A program made the translations under genes and the position numbers. A stretch of 64,000 bases of DNA from Glandiceps talaboti (taxonomy: Eukaryota; Hemichordata; Enteropneusta; Spengelidae): contig NC_135565.1 in the NCBI RefSeq assembly GCF_964340395.1, forward strand, positions 12,240,242-12,304,241. The letters are read 5' to 3'. The number at the start of each line of letters is the position of its first letter. Position 1 is the first letter of the stretch. The notes below the pieces were generated by a model that saw nothing but the letters and a program-made list of their open reading frames with translations, was not told the DNA's origin and ran no database searches. Shown one piece after another: positions 1 to 12,464 of the stretch.

Positions 1-1079
1 CCATAGCTTATCACTGTTGTATCAACATGTTGCGACAATAGTTTTAGTCTGTGTCTATCTTAGCAAACCGAAGGCTTAATTGCTAGAGTAATATTTTAGT
101 ACAAACATGTTTACGATGAATAACTTAAGATAATAGTTTTAGAGCAAATATACCGTACATAGTAAGTGTTTACCAGAACTTTCACATGGCTCACACATTA
201 CTTAAAGATACACATGGAGGTTATTCAACTCTTGACAACCTTGTTAGTGCATCATATATCTAGGTAGTAAAAATTTACAAGCTGTTTGTCAGAGAACACT
301 CAGCAGCTGATACAGGAGAAATATAGTGTCAAATTGATGATTGAACTTCTATCAATGGCACTAGCTAGATGAAACTTGTGTCTGAAATGAGCATACCAAA
401 TCCCTGTACACTGAACAGCTGTCAATTACAATGTCTGTGATTATAATGCAGCTCAAGTGATAGAGATAGTAACAATGTTGGGTGCTGCATGTTGAAAGAT
501 GCTTCCACTCTAGTATCTATCAGTGATGAGACATTTAACACACTTATACAAACGTTGGTAAGATGTATGTGCCTCTGGAACCAATTGCCTGAAAATTAAA
601 GGTCTCATAATCTCTCCAAACTTTGACATATGAAAGCTTGTTTCTGGTCCCTTTGAAATAATAAAGTAATTCAGGTGTTCACAATCTTGATTTCAAGGAA
701 ATCAACTACCGTCCATTTTTCCGTAGAGATAATAGCTCGCGACTAGTGGCTCAATGACTAGTACGCATTTGTGTCCTATATACTATGTGAATTTTTTTGG
801 GTGGTTTTACCCAAGGATGCATTGCGGTGCAATGACTACGCATGCACGTTCTATATACTATGCGCATGCTCCCTGCAGATGGCGCTATATACAATATCAT
901 CATGAGGCAGCCAGTCACAAATGAATCTACCCTGAGCGAGCTTATGGGCTTTGCTTAGTTATATTATGTAGAACTAGTAAACTCCCATAGAGTTAATACA
1001 TATAGTTAGTAGTAAATATTACAGTAGATTCTAAACTGGTTTAATTCTTATTAGTAGTTGCTATTCCTCAAAATTTTTC
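1..1079. other. AT-rich DNA, no feature recognised
   Basis: I see no coding potential or clear repeat here. The only local structure is a short string, CTATATACTATG, present twice (about 776 and 850) on either side of GCATTGCGGTGCAATG, a near-palindrome; this may be a remnant of a small element but is too short to call. Confidence 0.4.
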
Positions 1080-1335
1080 TTCTTTCAGCCAAGGAAAATA
1101 TGGGCCACCTAAGGGGCCTTTGTCATTACGAAACGCCAGACAAGTAGTGACAACCCTAAGGTCATGAGTATTTTCTGGCTGAATGAAGATAAATATTGGA
1201 GAATAACATAATTATACCAGCACCAGTAATATCACAGAAAAATCAGTGAAAGTAATGGCAATTTTGAACGTTTCGACTCATATTTCAAACACAGCAGAAC
1301 CAGCAATGTAGACACGCTATGTCATGACAATGTAT
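1080..1335 (-). repeat. Dispersed repeat family B, copy 1
   Basis: This is the reverse complement of sequence at 29,430-29,700 and more weakly resembles 56,240-56,600. Copies 1 and 2 share an exact 18-base string (TGGCAATTTTGAACGTTT at 1,256-1,273; its complement at 29,495-29,512) plus aligned flanking text, including GACAAAGGCCCCTTAGGT and a segment resembling CATTCAGCCAGAAA. No coding frame is visible, so it looks like a non-autonomous mobile element of unknown class. The ends are approximate. Confidence 0.6.
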
Positions 1336-1719
1336 GTCTATGTCACGACAGCAAACAACCAGATTATTCATTTTTTGTTGAACCTGGCTCATGCATTGTA
1401 TGATATATTATATATATAAACGATATCAGAATTTCTAATCAAACATACTGCATAGACATTTTCCTGTAACACTACCATTTTCTATTTGAGATAACTAACT
1501 TATAAATTTTGATTTTCCAATATATTCTGCAAACCTGCACACTTCATAAAAGCACCCATTTCAGAGCTCAAAAACTTGATTAATATTGATTTGAAACTTT
1601 AACTAATCTTTATATAAAGTCATCTTCCTTTAAGATATATTCAACAAAGGTTCCAAAGGTAGTTGGTTTATTTACCTTGAAAAAAGTTTATAAAAGATCG
1701 GTTACAGCAGTGGTTTTTG

Positions 1720-1852
1720 CTAATTTAAGGTAAAATCTACTGGGTTCCCAAACAAACTTACCATAGACTCTATGGGGGAACAATGCCATTTTTACCCTTT
1801 TCTCTCTTTCTGTTACAGGGTTCCCCAACCTTAGCAAAAATTCTGTAGGAAC
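1720..1852 (+). repeat. Dispersed repeat family C, copy 1
   Basis: One of five related segments of about 130-170 bp (others near 4,350, 26,425, 29,895 and 48,795), all in the same orientation. Shared blocks include GGTTCCCAAACAAA, TTACCATAGACTCTAT, TGCCATTTTTA and GGGGTTCCCCAACCTTA. There is no open frame and no terminal inverted repeat that I can see; class unknown. Confidence 0.6.
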
Positions 1853-2594
1853 GTGAAGAACACTTGGTGTAATAACTATCTTGTATGGTGGTTGATATAC
1901 TCAAATACAATAGTACATACCAATAACACAAAACAGTGTTAATCAAATTACAAGATAGTCCATGAAATGTAAGGATATGACAATACCCTTCAAGCAAAGG
2001 CTATGAAATCGTCAGCCTACACAATCAAGAGAACTTGTCATCCTACCCTATAATCAAGGCCAGGTGGCAGTGTTTGAAGGCAAGAAAAAATAAAAACAGA
2101 ACCATAACTACAAACAACACGCTCCGACACACAAATTTTAAGGTCAGTCTCTATAAATGACGCACACAGTGGTAATGACCATGTTCTTGAAGGGATTCTG
2201 TTATGGCAATCTGGAAGGATTTCTTTGCATGAATAAACAAAGTTACATATAATTAGATAGCACTGAGAAGTATTTACTTTTATAACTAAATTACTCATTC
2301 TTTAATGTTGGCATGTACATGTATGTTATGCAGTGTATATGGTTTTTAGGCCAAATTGTTTTCTAACATGCCATGTTCTTTAGATCCTGTACTTGCATTC
2401 CCATAAATAAATTATGTATTACATTTTTCATAGGTATCCAATTTAGATCATAATCACACTTGGAAAGATCTATGTTTGGGTGGTTCTTTGTGTTCTTTAG
2501 GCAAAGAAGTTTTTCCAACATCCTTTTGGATCCTTTTAAAGAAGCAATGATTTCTATAAATATATCACGTATCACATATTCCAAACTACAACTA
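1853..2594. other. AT-rich DNA, no feature recognised
   Basis: There is no convincing exon, repeat or RNA gene. Short open frames on the minus strand here have no recognisable motif. Confidence 0.35.
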
Positions 2595-2880
2595 TTACAC
2601 TTTTATTAAACTTATGCAGACAAAAGACAGATATGAAACCATTGGATTGGCTAAATTTATTTTCAAAAGCTTTAAGAAAAGACAAAATAATAGAGAAATA
2701 TAATTTGTTTTTTGTTTTGTATTGCTACCTATGTGTAAAGTGTTCTTATTTGTGAAATTTCTTTTTTTGTAAAGTAAACTTTGAACCTATGAAGCTTATG
2801 AGGCTGTGAAAGGCCTAAACGAAAGGCCAGTGGCCTAGTTTATGCAAATAAACCTTAATTGAATTGAACTGAAAACTACA
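2595..2880 (+). mobile_element. Probable non-LTR retrotransposon 3' end
   Basis: A short plus-strand reading (about 2,600-2,695) has the lysine/phenylalanine-rich character of a LINE ORF2 C-terminus (… GLAKFIFKSFKKRQ …). It is followed by a 3' tail-like segment ending in ATAAACCTTAATTGAATTGAA, the kind of short A/T repeat tail LINEs carry. No reverse transcriptase core is present, so this would be a 5'-truncated, dead copy. The call rests on composition and tail form and is tentative. Confidence 0.4.
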
Positions 2881-4335
2881 ACGATGAGATAAACGTTTTG
2901 AGTAGTAACTGTATCTATGCTGTATGTACTTTGTGTGTTTTGGTTCAAAGTTTTTACCAACAAACTCTATCTTCATGGGAGCTTGAAATATAAATTTGAA
3001 AAATAATGCCATGAACAAAATTATACATACTTCAGAAATTCAACGGTTCTCCTTTATGCATACAAAACAGTTTCCGTAAATAACTTTTAATACTGTATGG
3101 TTCTCTCTGTGTTTTGAATAAAAGATCTCTCTAACATTCCATTTCTTTTGGATCTTACAAAGGTAATCTCAAGGTTTACATTCATAAATAAATACTGAAT
3201 ATAAAATATTCATAGCTAGTGATTTACTTGTGTTTACAACGAATTTCCTGTATGTACAATATCACGTTTTCCACATTTTTGAGTTTTAATAACATCATAC
3301 ATTCTTATAAAACTACAACTTGGGCCATGTCATTCATTTCTTATTATTTTTTTACAGTATGCAAATGTAGTATAGTTGGTTTATTAATCAATCATCCAAA
3401 TGAAGACTAATTTCTAATCCATTGACCACTTTTAGTGTAAAACAACATGATAACAAAGTTCAGTTGCATTCTGGGAATCTTAACAACACTCTCTTAATGT
3501 TAATGAAAAATCTATTTTGCTCAGCTTTTAAAGACATCAAAAAATGTGAACTAATGTACTTATTTTCTCCTAGGTAGATGTGTATTGTTTTTAAATCCAA
3601 TGAAAGTAGCTAATTCCATTTTTGAGAAAGTATATTTTTTTTAGCAAATTCATCCAACCCATTAGATATCACAGTTGATTTCATTTTCTCAGTTTCTTTT
3701 ACTTTTCTGAATTAATATTATCTCGTTCTTCTCTTCATGCATTTACAAAGTTTTCAGACCATTTTAATTTTACTCCCTGCATCAAGAATAGGTTTTGAAA
3801 ATAAATTCTTTCATTCATTCATTCATTCATTCATTCATTCATTCATTCATTTCAATTTCAAACATTCACTATCAAAACATGAATGAAAACTGCATGGTCT
3901 CAACCATACTGGCTTGACAATGTAAGCTGGTGAACTATTTTCAATCCAGTTAGCATAATATCTTGATTTGTAAAACCCTGAAATTAGTGGCTATATATAC
4001 TTTAATTTCACTGTCTGATTTTGCCTTTGTTCATGTTAGAAACTAGACATAGAATTAATCCCCACCTGCTAGACATAAAAATAAGACTGTTCCTACCCCA
4101 GCCTTCAAATCACTATAGGCATTATGTATTAACCTTGTATAAAAACACTCCACAAGGTCTTCAATTCTAACTCTTTATGCCTGGCAATGAATCCAAGGTA
4201 AGGCACAGCTGTACACCTATATTACAAGCTTTCAATTAAACCAACACACCATGGCAACAATAGTTTAATTAGTTTATGATATCTATGGTTGTCATACACA
4301 CAACACTTATTATATAAAAAACTGTTCTTTCCAGT
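2881..4335. other. AT-rich DNA, only a tetranucleotide tract
   Basis: Apart from the ATTC microsatellite at 3,811-3,851 I see nothing that can be annotated. Confidence 0.35.
3811..3851. repeat. (ATTC)n microsatellite
   Basis: About ten perfect ATTC units. Confidence 0.95.
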
Positions 4336-4344
4336 GTGTTTGCT

Positions 4345-4495
4345 CAGGGTGGTAAGCAAGTAAATTTTAACCGCATTCCCTATTTTACCAGGGTTTCACA
4401 ACCAATATCATGGTATAATGTGTGGAAAGCTATGTCAGTTTTACCACATTCCCCCTTCCTGTTCCTGGGGTTCCCAGACCTTAGCAAAAAACACT
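4345..4495 (+). repeat. Dispersed repeat family C, copy 2
   Basis: This shares TTTTACCAGGGTTTC, the ATGGTATAATGTGTGGAAAG-like middle and the terminal GGGGTTCCCAGACCTTAGC with the other family C copies. It is clearly related to, but diverged from, the copy at 1,720. Confidence 0.6.
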
Positions 4496-4690
4496 GTCTT
4501 TCCATATATATTTTATGACTTTTAATAAATAAAACCATACATAGAGATTTGTAGACTTGCTGGGCATTGAAAGGTGCTGTAGCTTTCAAATATTCAACAT
4601 TTTCAGCCTTAAATTGATACTATTTGCCAAATCTTTCTTTTGTTAACTTGTGATTGCCATATACACACCAATAACACTTTTATAAGAAAT

Positions 4691-4874
4691 GTCTCCATCA
4701 GTGTGCCTTCTAAGCTAATTTGATACACCACTGATACACACAATTTCTAGTGACACACCAAAATATGGTGTTCCCCTATTTCTTACTATGTGGTGACTCA
4801 CAAGAAATGCCAGTTTTTATTATTTTGACTCACAACAAAATTTTGCTATCATTAGAGGGCACACCAGTCTCCAT
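4691..4874 (+). mobile_element. hAT-like MITE, copy 1, with 8-bp target duplication
   Basis: The element proper is 4,699-4,866 (168 bp), beginning CAGTGTGCC and ending GGCACACCA, so the two ends form a short terminal inverted repeat. It is flanked by the identical 8-mer GTCTCCAT at 4,691-4,698 and 4,867-4,874. Related copies at 49,297 and 51,656 also have 8-bp duplications. An 8-bp duplication with CAG-type ends is the signature of hAT transposons; there is no transposase, so it is non-autonomous. Superfamily assignment is inference; the insertion structure is read directly. Confidence 0.85.
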
Positions 4875-6260
4875 ACATATAACATTTGTGAAACTTGTGC
4901 CTTGATAAGAGCTTTAGAAATAACAATTGAATATATTATTCACTAAATTGGTTTTATTTATTCAATTTAATCTTTCCTTTGTTCTCATTTGTTCTTTGCA
5001 TTACAGTAGAAATAACACCATTACAATGATACATGGTCAAGTAAACAGCTGAGGAAAATATTCTATTTCTATTTTGGCCATTATTTTTGACACAGCCACC
5101 AAAAATAGTAATGGTAGTTATTGTTTGAGAAGATAAACTACCCTCACATTCAAGTAGTCCTGGCCTTGTACATGGTCTATTACAGAATAGGGTTTAGGTA
5201 ATTGTATTACCTCTCAAAGCAGAAGGACTGTGTATTATCCCATTATCATGTACTGGTATATCTAGAATTTATACTTTCATTCATTTTGTTATCATCTTTC
5301 TTCACACTTGTCAAACAACTATGAAACATTAATTACACAACACACATGATTTTTTTTTTGCTATCATTCATCATTTGCATATCTTGGAAGTATGAAATAT
5401 TTGGAATAAACATTATAAAATATATGAAGCAACAAAATTTTTTAGAACCATTGTGCAGATATATTACATTATTATATAAAATTTGGTGTTAAAAAAACCA
5501 TGTTAGCTAACAGAACTTATTACCAATAAAACATTTCTCTATTCTAGACAATATAGTACATGACATCCTTCTATGTAAATGTCTACCTTTAAAATATATA
5601 TAAATATGCAAATTTCATCTCATTAATATGCAAGCCAACATTAGGTGACACTACTAGGTTTTCAAAATGTTTTGAATAATTCTGAAAATTCATATTTTTA
5701 TGCTATCTTGTTATTAAAAACAATTACTATTCGGACATAACTGAGTAAAATTCAATAAGCAATCTCTAACATTCAAAGTGGAAGTTGTTCTACTCCAGAA
5801 AAAATTGGCAATTGTAAAGGTGAAAAGTGAAGAAAAACAACACATTTTATAGTGAATAGTTATAACTTCTATCTTTAAGTAGACAATATACATGTAGACA
5901 GACAGGTCCTTGACATCCACAATGAAAAATATCATGCAAATGGTTAGCTTATTCAATATTGAAATTACAACTATTGAAACACATACTACACACATTAGAA
6001 ATGTTGAGGAAATGAAACTAAAGCTTTCATCCACACCTTTGGACTTGTTCATCACCTGATGACTTTCAAGCAAAACGCTGAATATAGTCTGAATATATGC
6101 AAATTAATATAATTGATATACAAAGTACATTTAGTGTAAATGAATATATTAATCCACTTAATTTGCAAGGCAGATTCAGTATAAACTAAGAATTGTTTTT
6201 TAAAAATGTGTAAGATTAGCAACAATCTGAACACAGGTGTGTGCCATATGTTACTTACAG
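4875..6260. other. AT-rich DNA, no feature recognised
   Basis: Open frames on the minus strand (up to 119 codons around 5,714-6,073) are rich in F, I and C and have no motif or splice context that would support a gene. Confidence 0.35.
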
Positions 6261-6435
6261 TACCGCTGCTAATCAAAGTAAAAAATTGAGAAATGATGGA
6301 TATGAAATGGAAGTTCAAGGTCTGGAATTAATCTTTTTGATGATGTGCTCACATGCTGCAATCTGTGGAGGCAGACAGTATGCCTACAGCTACAATACAA
6401 GATTACTGTCAAAGATGACAATGCAGTTCCTGTAA
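6261..6435 (+). CDS. Possible terminal exon, unknown protein
   Basis: A plausible acceptor (GTTACTTACAG, AG at 6,259-6,260) is followed by 57 codons in one frame ending in TAA at 6,433-6,435. The residues are mixed and exon-like (charged stretch KKLRNDGYEMEVQ, then a hydrophobic LIFLMM and CGGRQYAYSY), unlike the low-complexity frames around it. If real, the first base completes a codon split by a phase-2 intron. I do not recognise the family, the opposite strand is also open here, and no partner exon or polyadenylation site was found. It may equally be a transposon remnant or chance. Confidence 0.2.
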
Positions 6436-6597
6436 TATCAAACCTAAATGTAAGTGCATCCCTACGGAAAATATTCCAGGCCATTTGAATTCTCTTTTTA
6501 GTTTAACAATGTAGTTTAACAAAAAAGTATGAAAAAAAGATCTCTGTTTGAAATATCTGCATCCATTTTACTTATTGCCATCTAACAAGTATTGCCC

Positions 6598-6806
6598 ACT
6601 AACAGGAAGAGGGTTCAGTGTTAGTGTAGGAGGAAACTGGAGTGCACAGGGAAACCTGTGTTGTGCGGTAGAGTCAAACTGAACGACACTCTCCTCACAA
6701 CAAGGTACATTTAATCAAATACAGAATGGTTCAAACCCTGACTGCAGTGACAAGAGGCAAGTAATTGAAGTAGTTTAACCACTCGACCACTGACAATCCT
6801 CTTTCG
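6598..6806 (-). mobile_element. tRNA-derived SINE, antisense copy
   Basis: Read on the minus strand, a tRNA-like head (TGGTCGAGTGGTTAAA as A box; GGGTTTGAACCA as B box) is followed by CAGTTTCCTCCTACACTAAC and ACTGAACCC. The same order and wording occurs on the plus strand in the clearer copy at 25,349-25,598. It is diverged and has a degenerate tail, so it is likely old. Confidence 0.7.
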
Positions 6807-7354
6807 ATATATATTGATAACAGTTTATAAGGACAAAGATATACTTCTGATAATATCCATAGACTTTACACCAAGAACATAACTTGAAGAAAATGATAAA
6901 GATAAACTTCAGGTTACTATAATAATAAAGTGATATAATATCAATTTCATCACCTAATTACGTTATCAAAACTACTTTTTTGGAAAGATTTAACATCAAC
7001 AAGACAATACAATGCATGACAAAAACACAAACATAAATGGAGTGACATCAAAAATATAGAGAAACAAATGACTGAATGTTGATGGCCAGTAGTATAATTA
7101 CCATAACTTCATTATAAGACTGGTGAAAAAGCTTTCAAGGAATAAACTGATACTTTGGCTAGTTGATGCACCACAATTTTACATACTCTCATACCCGTAA
7201 TTTTCCAAAGAGGTTAGAGATCACTCAGAAAGCAAAGAAAAGATCTAAGCATGTACATGTAGGATATAATATTCACTTTAGGTAGAATGTGCCAATTTCA
7301 GTAAAATCAAAGTTGTGAAACTTTGAAATATCAAAGGTAGCTCGTGAGCTACAA
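6807..7354. other. AT-rich DNA, no feature recognised
   Basis: Nothing that I can annotate. Confidence 0.35.
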
Positions 7355-7474
7355 ACACAGACTCTGTCTATGTTGTGTCACATTGATTTTTCAACTAGAA
7401 AGCCATGACAAAATTCTTTTGCAAATCCAAAATCCAAAATAAATACCCTATCCTAATCCATATGGCCACTATAA
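7355..7474. mobile_element. Palindromic MITE family A, half copy
   Basis: This matches the right half of the family A palindrome: TGTGTCACATTGATTTTTCAA, AGAAAGCCATGA, AAATCCAAAATAAATACCC, and the end CCATATGGCCACT at 7,458-7,470. The left half is not evident, so the copy is truncated or strongly decayed. Confidence 0.7.
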
Positions 7475-8083
7475 CTTAATTCTCATTGAATTTAAAGCTA
7501 AGAGATTGTAAAAAAAAAACACATTCTAAAAAATGCATTCTATCACAAAGAAAGCAAATCTATGCAAACATGTGGACTACGTAACTGACATATATTTTTA
7601 TTGAAATTCTACAGCTGCTAAACAAAGAAATAAATTGTATGGCCTGACCATGAGAAGCTATTATCCTTCATTTATCTGCTTCATAATATTAGGAGAACAT
7701 TTTCTGTCTTTCTTTTATAAATGAGTCAATCTAGATTGTAAATCCATGCGACATTGTTAATGGATGAGGTGGAGGATCCATGGAGACTCTAGACAAGGAC
7801 AAGTCGGAATGAGATATGACGAGAGAAAACACCCATTTCAGATCATTATTGAAATTGAAAGATTAGCATCAATTTCCAATTTTATCTTTTTTCAATGTCA
7901 TAGTGTGATTTATGGCCAGCATCAATGTCATTGACAATCGGCTTTGTCTAGCCGCCAGTTTTGCATGATTGGTTTTCCCTGATGTACATGATATTTGTTT
8001 TCGTGCAGTCACGTTCAGTGTCTACCTGTAGGTTAACTCTAAGTTAAAAACTAACAAACCAAAAGCAGCTCTGCTGACACTGA
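7475..8083. other. AT-rich DNA, no feature recognised
   Basis: Nothing that I can annotate. Confidence 0.35.
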
Positions 8084-8238
8084 GTTGTGTGTGTCTGTAT
8101 GTCTGTTTGTGCATGCCTGTATGTGTGCTTGCATACTTGTGTGTGTGTCTGCCGTTTGTGTGCATGCAAATGTGTTCATGTGTGTGCGTGTCTGTCTGTG
8201 TGCATTCGTGTGTGTGTGCGTGCGTGCGTGCGTGTGTG

Positions 8239-8292
<54 letters not shown>
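8084..8292. repeat. (TG)n microsatellite, imperfect then pure
   Basis: About 155 bp of TG-rich imperfect repeat with TGCG and TGTC interruptions leads into about 52 bp of pure TG (8,240-8,292). The overlapping Cys/Val and His/Thr open frames in all frames are repeat artefacts. Alternating purine/pyrimidine tracts of this length can adopt Z-DNA. Confidence 0.95.
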
Positions 8293-9264
8293 GGGAGGGG
8301 GGAGATGATGGTTGGAAGCATTATGCACCAGGATGCCAGTAGATTTGAGGTTTGATGGACAAACTAATAAATACATATTCTTTGTCATTAAATGCTTATT
8401 TTTAGTGAAAACGATATTCTGAATTTGTCCTGTAAGTTGTCACATATACCTATCATTACCAAATCAGTTCATAAAACAATAATCAAAATACCATCAATCT
8501 AAGAATTAGGTCTTTTGACTTAACAATTTATCATAAATTATTATGCAAATACAGCTTCCAGGCTCCTTTTGTCATATCTGTTGAAAGTTCAATCTAGTAT
8601 TTCTTTTTAAATTTCACTTTTAATCTATTATAAACAGTTATTAAAATTTCATTATGGCGTCTTGAATACTAGGTCAGTTAATTGTCCTCAAGTTAGCTCG
8701 TTAACGGTTCATTATTTCCTGCACAAATGCCTCGAAGGTTAGAATTAACAAACGTTTTGCTTATAGGTGCTTTGCATATCCCGAAACTAGCTTTATCACA
8801 ATTAATGATATAAATTTGTTGTACGCTAGAATGCAGATTTAAGTAGAAGCAAGCAGCTGTCTGTCCTCAAATCCAAGGATTTACTTTGTTCAAAGAATCC
8901 TAAATCCAAGGTTGGACTATTGTTATCGCAATATTTACATCCAGGGAGACGAAACTCAATTATGTTTCTATCTTACATCATCTATATTACATCATGACTA
9001 GTATTCCTGTTGTGCAATATTAATACTACATATGGATTTAATACTCTTCATCTTACTACATCGTATTGAATCTATTTATGAGCATAGGGATCTAATTGCA
9101 GCCTTGGTTAGCTTTTAAGGTTTTTATAACAGGCTTGTATTATTACAAGCACACTATTATACTTACAGGGGAAATGAGAAAGTCTTTGTGACAGCTGAAT
9201 ATGTGATTTAATACATGTATGTCAGGATTGGATGGCATAATTAAATTCAGATTTATCCGGATTA
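8293..9264. other. AT-rich DNA, no feature recognised
   Basis: Nothing that I can annotate. Confidence 0.35.
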
Positions 9265-9465
9265 GAATTCGGTATTTATTCTTGGATTTTTCAAACTCTA
9301 CCATCTTTTTCTATGTGAAAAATAATATGCAATAACATGTAGCAATTCGCTGTTTGTATCTCGGTAAATTAGAAAAATTGAAACTGTTTGTTATTGTACA
9401 CAGTACAACAAACTTTCTTAAAATTTACACTAGCTTTTTGCAATTTATTATTTAACATACTAAAA
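9265..9465. mobile_element. Palindromic MITE family A, decayed copy
   Basis: This aligns loosely with the family A interior: GGTATTTATTCTTGGATTTT, GTGAAAAATAATATG, TTTGTATCTCGGTAAATT, TGTTTGTTATTGTAC and TTTTTGCAATTTATT occur in family order. The terminal CCATATGGCCACT arms are not intact, so ends are uncertain; the decayed copy may extend to about 9,545. Confidence 0.5.
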
Positions 9466-9862
9466 TGGACTTGGCTGATGTTGCAACAAGACGTATTTGG
9501 CTTGATTTGGAAATCCATCTATACTGAATTCACAATCCATTGAACATGAATTCAGATTGACTGATATCAGGTTCAAGTATATCTGAAAATCGGATTTCAA
9601 AAGATGCAATCATTCAGTTAGTAATTGGTTAGATATCGAAATATCTCAGTACTAGGCTGATTGTCCAAATTTAGTTCAGTGATGTTTATATGTCTCTGAT
9701 TTAGTTTTATCTTTCTATCAATCTTTCATCTCTTATCTTTCAAATTAATGTATAAAGTACATATTTACATCCGTTGTCATCCTATGCATCATAGTCAGAC
9801 TTTATCTCTTTTCATATCCTGGAATCTAAACAAGTATATATACATATACATATATATATATG

Positions 9863-9884
9863 TATCTATCTTTATGTATACATC

Positions 9885-9964
<80 letters not shown>

Positions 9965-10045
9965 GCCATCCATCTATCTAGCCATCCATCCATCCATCCA
10001 TCCATCCATCCATCTATCTATCTATCTGTCTATCTGTCTATACAT
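9863..10045. repeat. (TATC)n / (CATC)n compound microsatellite
   Basis: A nearly pure run of about 20 TATC units (9,885-9,963) continues into mixed TAGC, CATC and TGTC units. Open frames of Ser/Ile/Tyr/Leu across it are artefacts. Confidence 0.95.
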
Positions 10046-10167
10046 ACTAAATCCAAAGAAGAAGGATATTATAAGTTGTTACTCGGAGTTTCAGGTGACT
10101 GTTGATCACTGAGGAAGCATGAAACTCTGAGTAACGACTTATAACATCCTTATTCTTTGGATTTAGT
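10046..10167. mobile_element. 122-bp hairpin element between microsatellites
   Basis: Two 48-base arms (10,046-10,093 and 10,120-10,167) are reverse complements with only four mismatches by eye, around a 26-base loop. The outer ends read ACTAAATCCAAAGAA and TTCTTTGGATTTAGT. It lies directly between the TATC tract and a 102-bp TA tract. It is most simply a small foldback or MITE-like element associated with microsatellites. It has no coding capacity, and no target duplication could be defined because of the flanking repeats. Confidence 0.8.
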
Positions 10168-10223
10168 CTATAATGCTGTGCTACTAATATTACATCAAGC
10201 ACTGTTCTCTCCAGCGAGACACT

Positions 10224-10334
<111 letters not shown>

Positions 10335-10420
10335 GTAGTTACATGTTAGTGTTACATTTTAACTTCCACAGACATAAACAAACTGAAAAAAAATGTCGCC
10401 TGTAACTACATCAGAGGCAA

Positions 10421-10435
10421 CCCCCCCCCCCCCCC
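10421..10435. repeat. Poly-C tract
   Basis: Fifteen C in a row. Confidence 0.95.
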
Positions 10436-11105
10436 TGTTGTTTTCGTATCAGTTGTATTAGCTCACGTCATTCAAACAGATGCATCGTTGGTTTTTTCGT
10501 GGATTGTATTTACCTTCCTATGCCCACCGATGATATGGTTAGATAATAAAGTTCACCAGTAATACACTCTCTCTCATTTACCTTTTTTTAAAAGATGATA
10601 TTTTGTGTCTATTTTATCAAAGCTACATGTAGTCTTTATAACAAAGGTTTTTCTTCTTGTCTCGGATTAAGTATATTGGTATTTGTGATGGTACCTTTGA
10701 TTTCCCTGAAAGTAACATTTGTATTCAAGCTGTCCAAGGTTATTTTAGTAAATGTACTGGCTGATTTTCATCAAATTAACCGAAACCATTCAAGGTTAGA
10801 TACATTTTAAACTATATGTCCCAGTTTTACCCTTGACAAAGGACATCAACCCTGTCAAGAACACCTAGGACATTCACCCCACAATTCACTGGAATGTTCT
10901 ATTGTTGTTATAGGGGTTACAGTACACATAGACGATGTGCATGACTGAGGCATAGAGTCAGCCCACTTTGTGCAATGTTCTATCTTGGTAACGAAACAAA
11001 TTGTCAAAGTATCGTTATAAGCTTAAAACTTTTAGGAATAAAATCTAATGAAATTCTTGAGGCCAGTACTTTTAAGTACAATATAAATAATATAGACCCC
11101 CCCCC

Positions 11106-11142
<37 letters not shown>

Positions 11143-12124
11143 ATCACTTTCAAAACTGAAACTTTTTCACAGAAGTTTCCTGGATTTGGCACATTCCATT
11201 ATGAGAGAGCATGGACTACATGGAGTACATGCATGTTTCATTGAAATTCGTTTGGCACGTTCTGCACATAACGCCGACATCACGTTCACACTACTAATAG
11301 CTCAGATTAAGAGGTTCACCAAAATTCCCAAGGACTATATTTTTGTTAGGAATACATTTTCTGGCATTGAAAGTGGTGTTGGCACAGACAAAAATGAAGA
11401 ACACGGAAATCATATTTTTGAAAACCTGAAAAAAAGACCTTGCAGTCAAACTTCAAACAGACACCGACACATGTCAACCATTGTCAAATGCAATAGCTAA
11501 CTTGCAATTTCGAAAAAAATTGGATTCTCAGAATGTTTTAAAAACTGAACTGGAGGATACTGAATAAAAAGCTGTGGGGTTCACAGTCGTGACTCTGTTT
11601 GATGTTCTGGTCGGTATTGTCCACAAGTTGCCTAGATGGCAAATAAGTATAATTCTAACTGGGTGATCACAATGAATCGTATTCACAATGACCTTCATTT
11701 TCTATCGCTGGAAGTGCATCACATCATGTCGATTATCACAGACTGTCTGCTCTAGTGCTGTACGGTCAGTTACCCCTGATATCAATTGACGGTATCTACA
11801 TGTACACTTGTTAGTTAGAATACTTGTTCTCAAGATGATACACACTACTAATCTATATCATGTTATATTTGCTGTCACAGATTTAAAGAGGCAAGAAGGA
11901 TGAAAGCTTAGAGCAAATAAATATATTTTGCCTTGAATGAATTTTTCACTACGATTTAACTCAACTCCCCACACAACTCACTTTAATAAGGCGTTTCTGT
12001 GAGTAGAGTTTTCTTTCAAACTAACAAAGATTTGAATGGGCTTTACAGATTAAATATTTATGTGCAAGTTAATTGTTGCATCAGAATTTGTGTTTGTATG
12101 ATTTGCTAGATTTCATCAATTTTA
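10436..12124. other. No gene recognised; includes C12(AC)n tract
   Basis: A C-run at 11,097-11,108 is followed by (AC)n to 11,137. A 120-codon plus-strand frame overlaps the tract and continues to 11,500; it has a mixed composition but no recognised motif, and I do not call it a gene. The rest is unremarkable AT-rich DNA. Confidence 0.4.
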
Positions 12125-12188
12125 TCATCATCTTCTCATCTTATAATCATCATCATCATCATCTTCTTCTCCTTATCAACTTATCATC

Positions 12189-12233
<45 letters not shown>

Positions 12234-12270
12234 TTCTTCTTCTTCTTCTTCTTCTTCTTCTTCTAATCAT

Positions 12271-12327
<57 letters not shown>

Positions 12328-12348
12328 CACTTCTTCTTCTTCTTCTTA
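12125..12348. repeat. Compound trinucleotide microsatellite with (CAG)12
   Basis: Blocks of ATC/TCA, TCT, CAT and finally 12 perfect CAG units (12,289-12,324) followed by a short CTT block. Because all units are three bases, the tract is open in several frames (Ser, His, Gln runs), but there is no flanking exon context. Confidence 0.95.
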
Positions 12349-12464
12349 ATATTATACATGTGTTGTAGGTCAAAAACCTAAGGACTGAATCACTCCAGTG
12401 CACTATTTTCCTATCATATCAAGTGAGGTGGTCAAAGTTTTGTATAAGACAGACTTGCTTGATA

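Noticed and set aside
8022-8388. Cys/Val and His/Thr proteins
   Set aside because: These are translations of the TG microsatellite in every frame.
11138-11500. 120-codon frame next to an AC microsatellite
   Set aside because: It partly overlaps simple repeat, has no motif and no exon borders.
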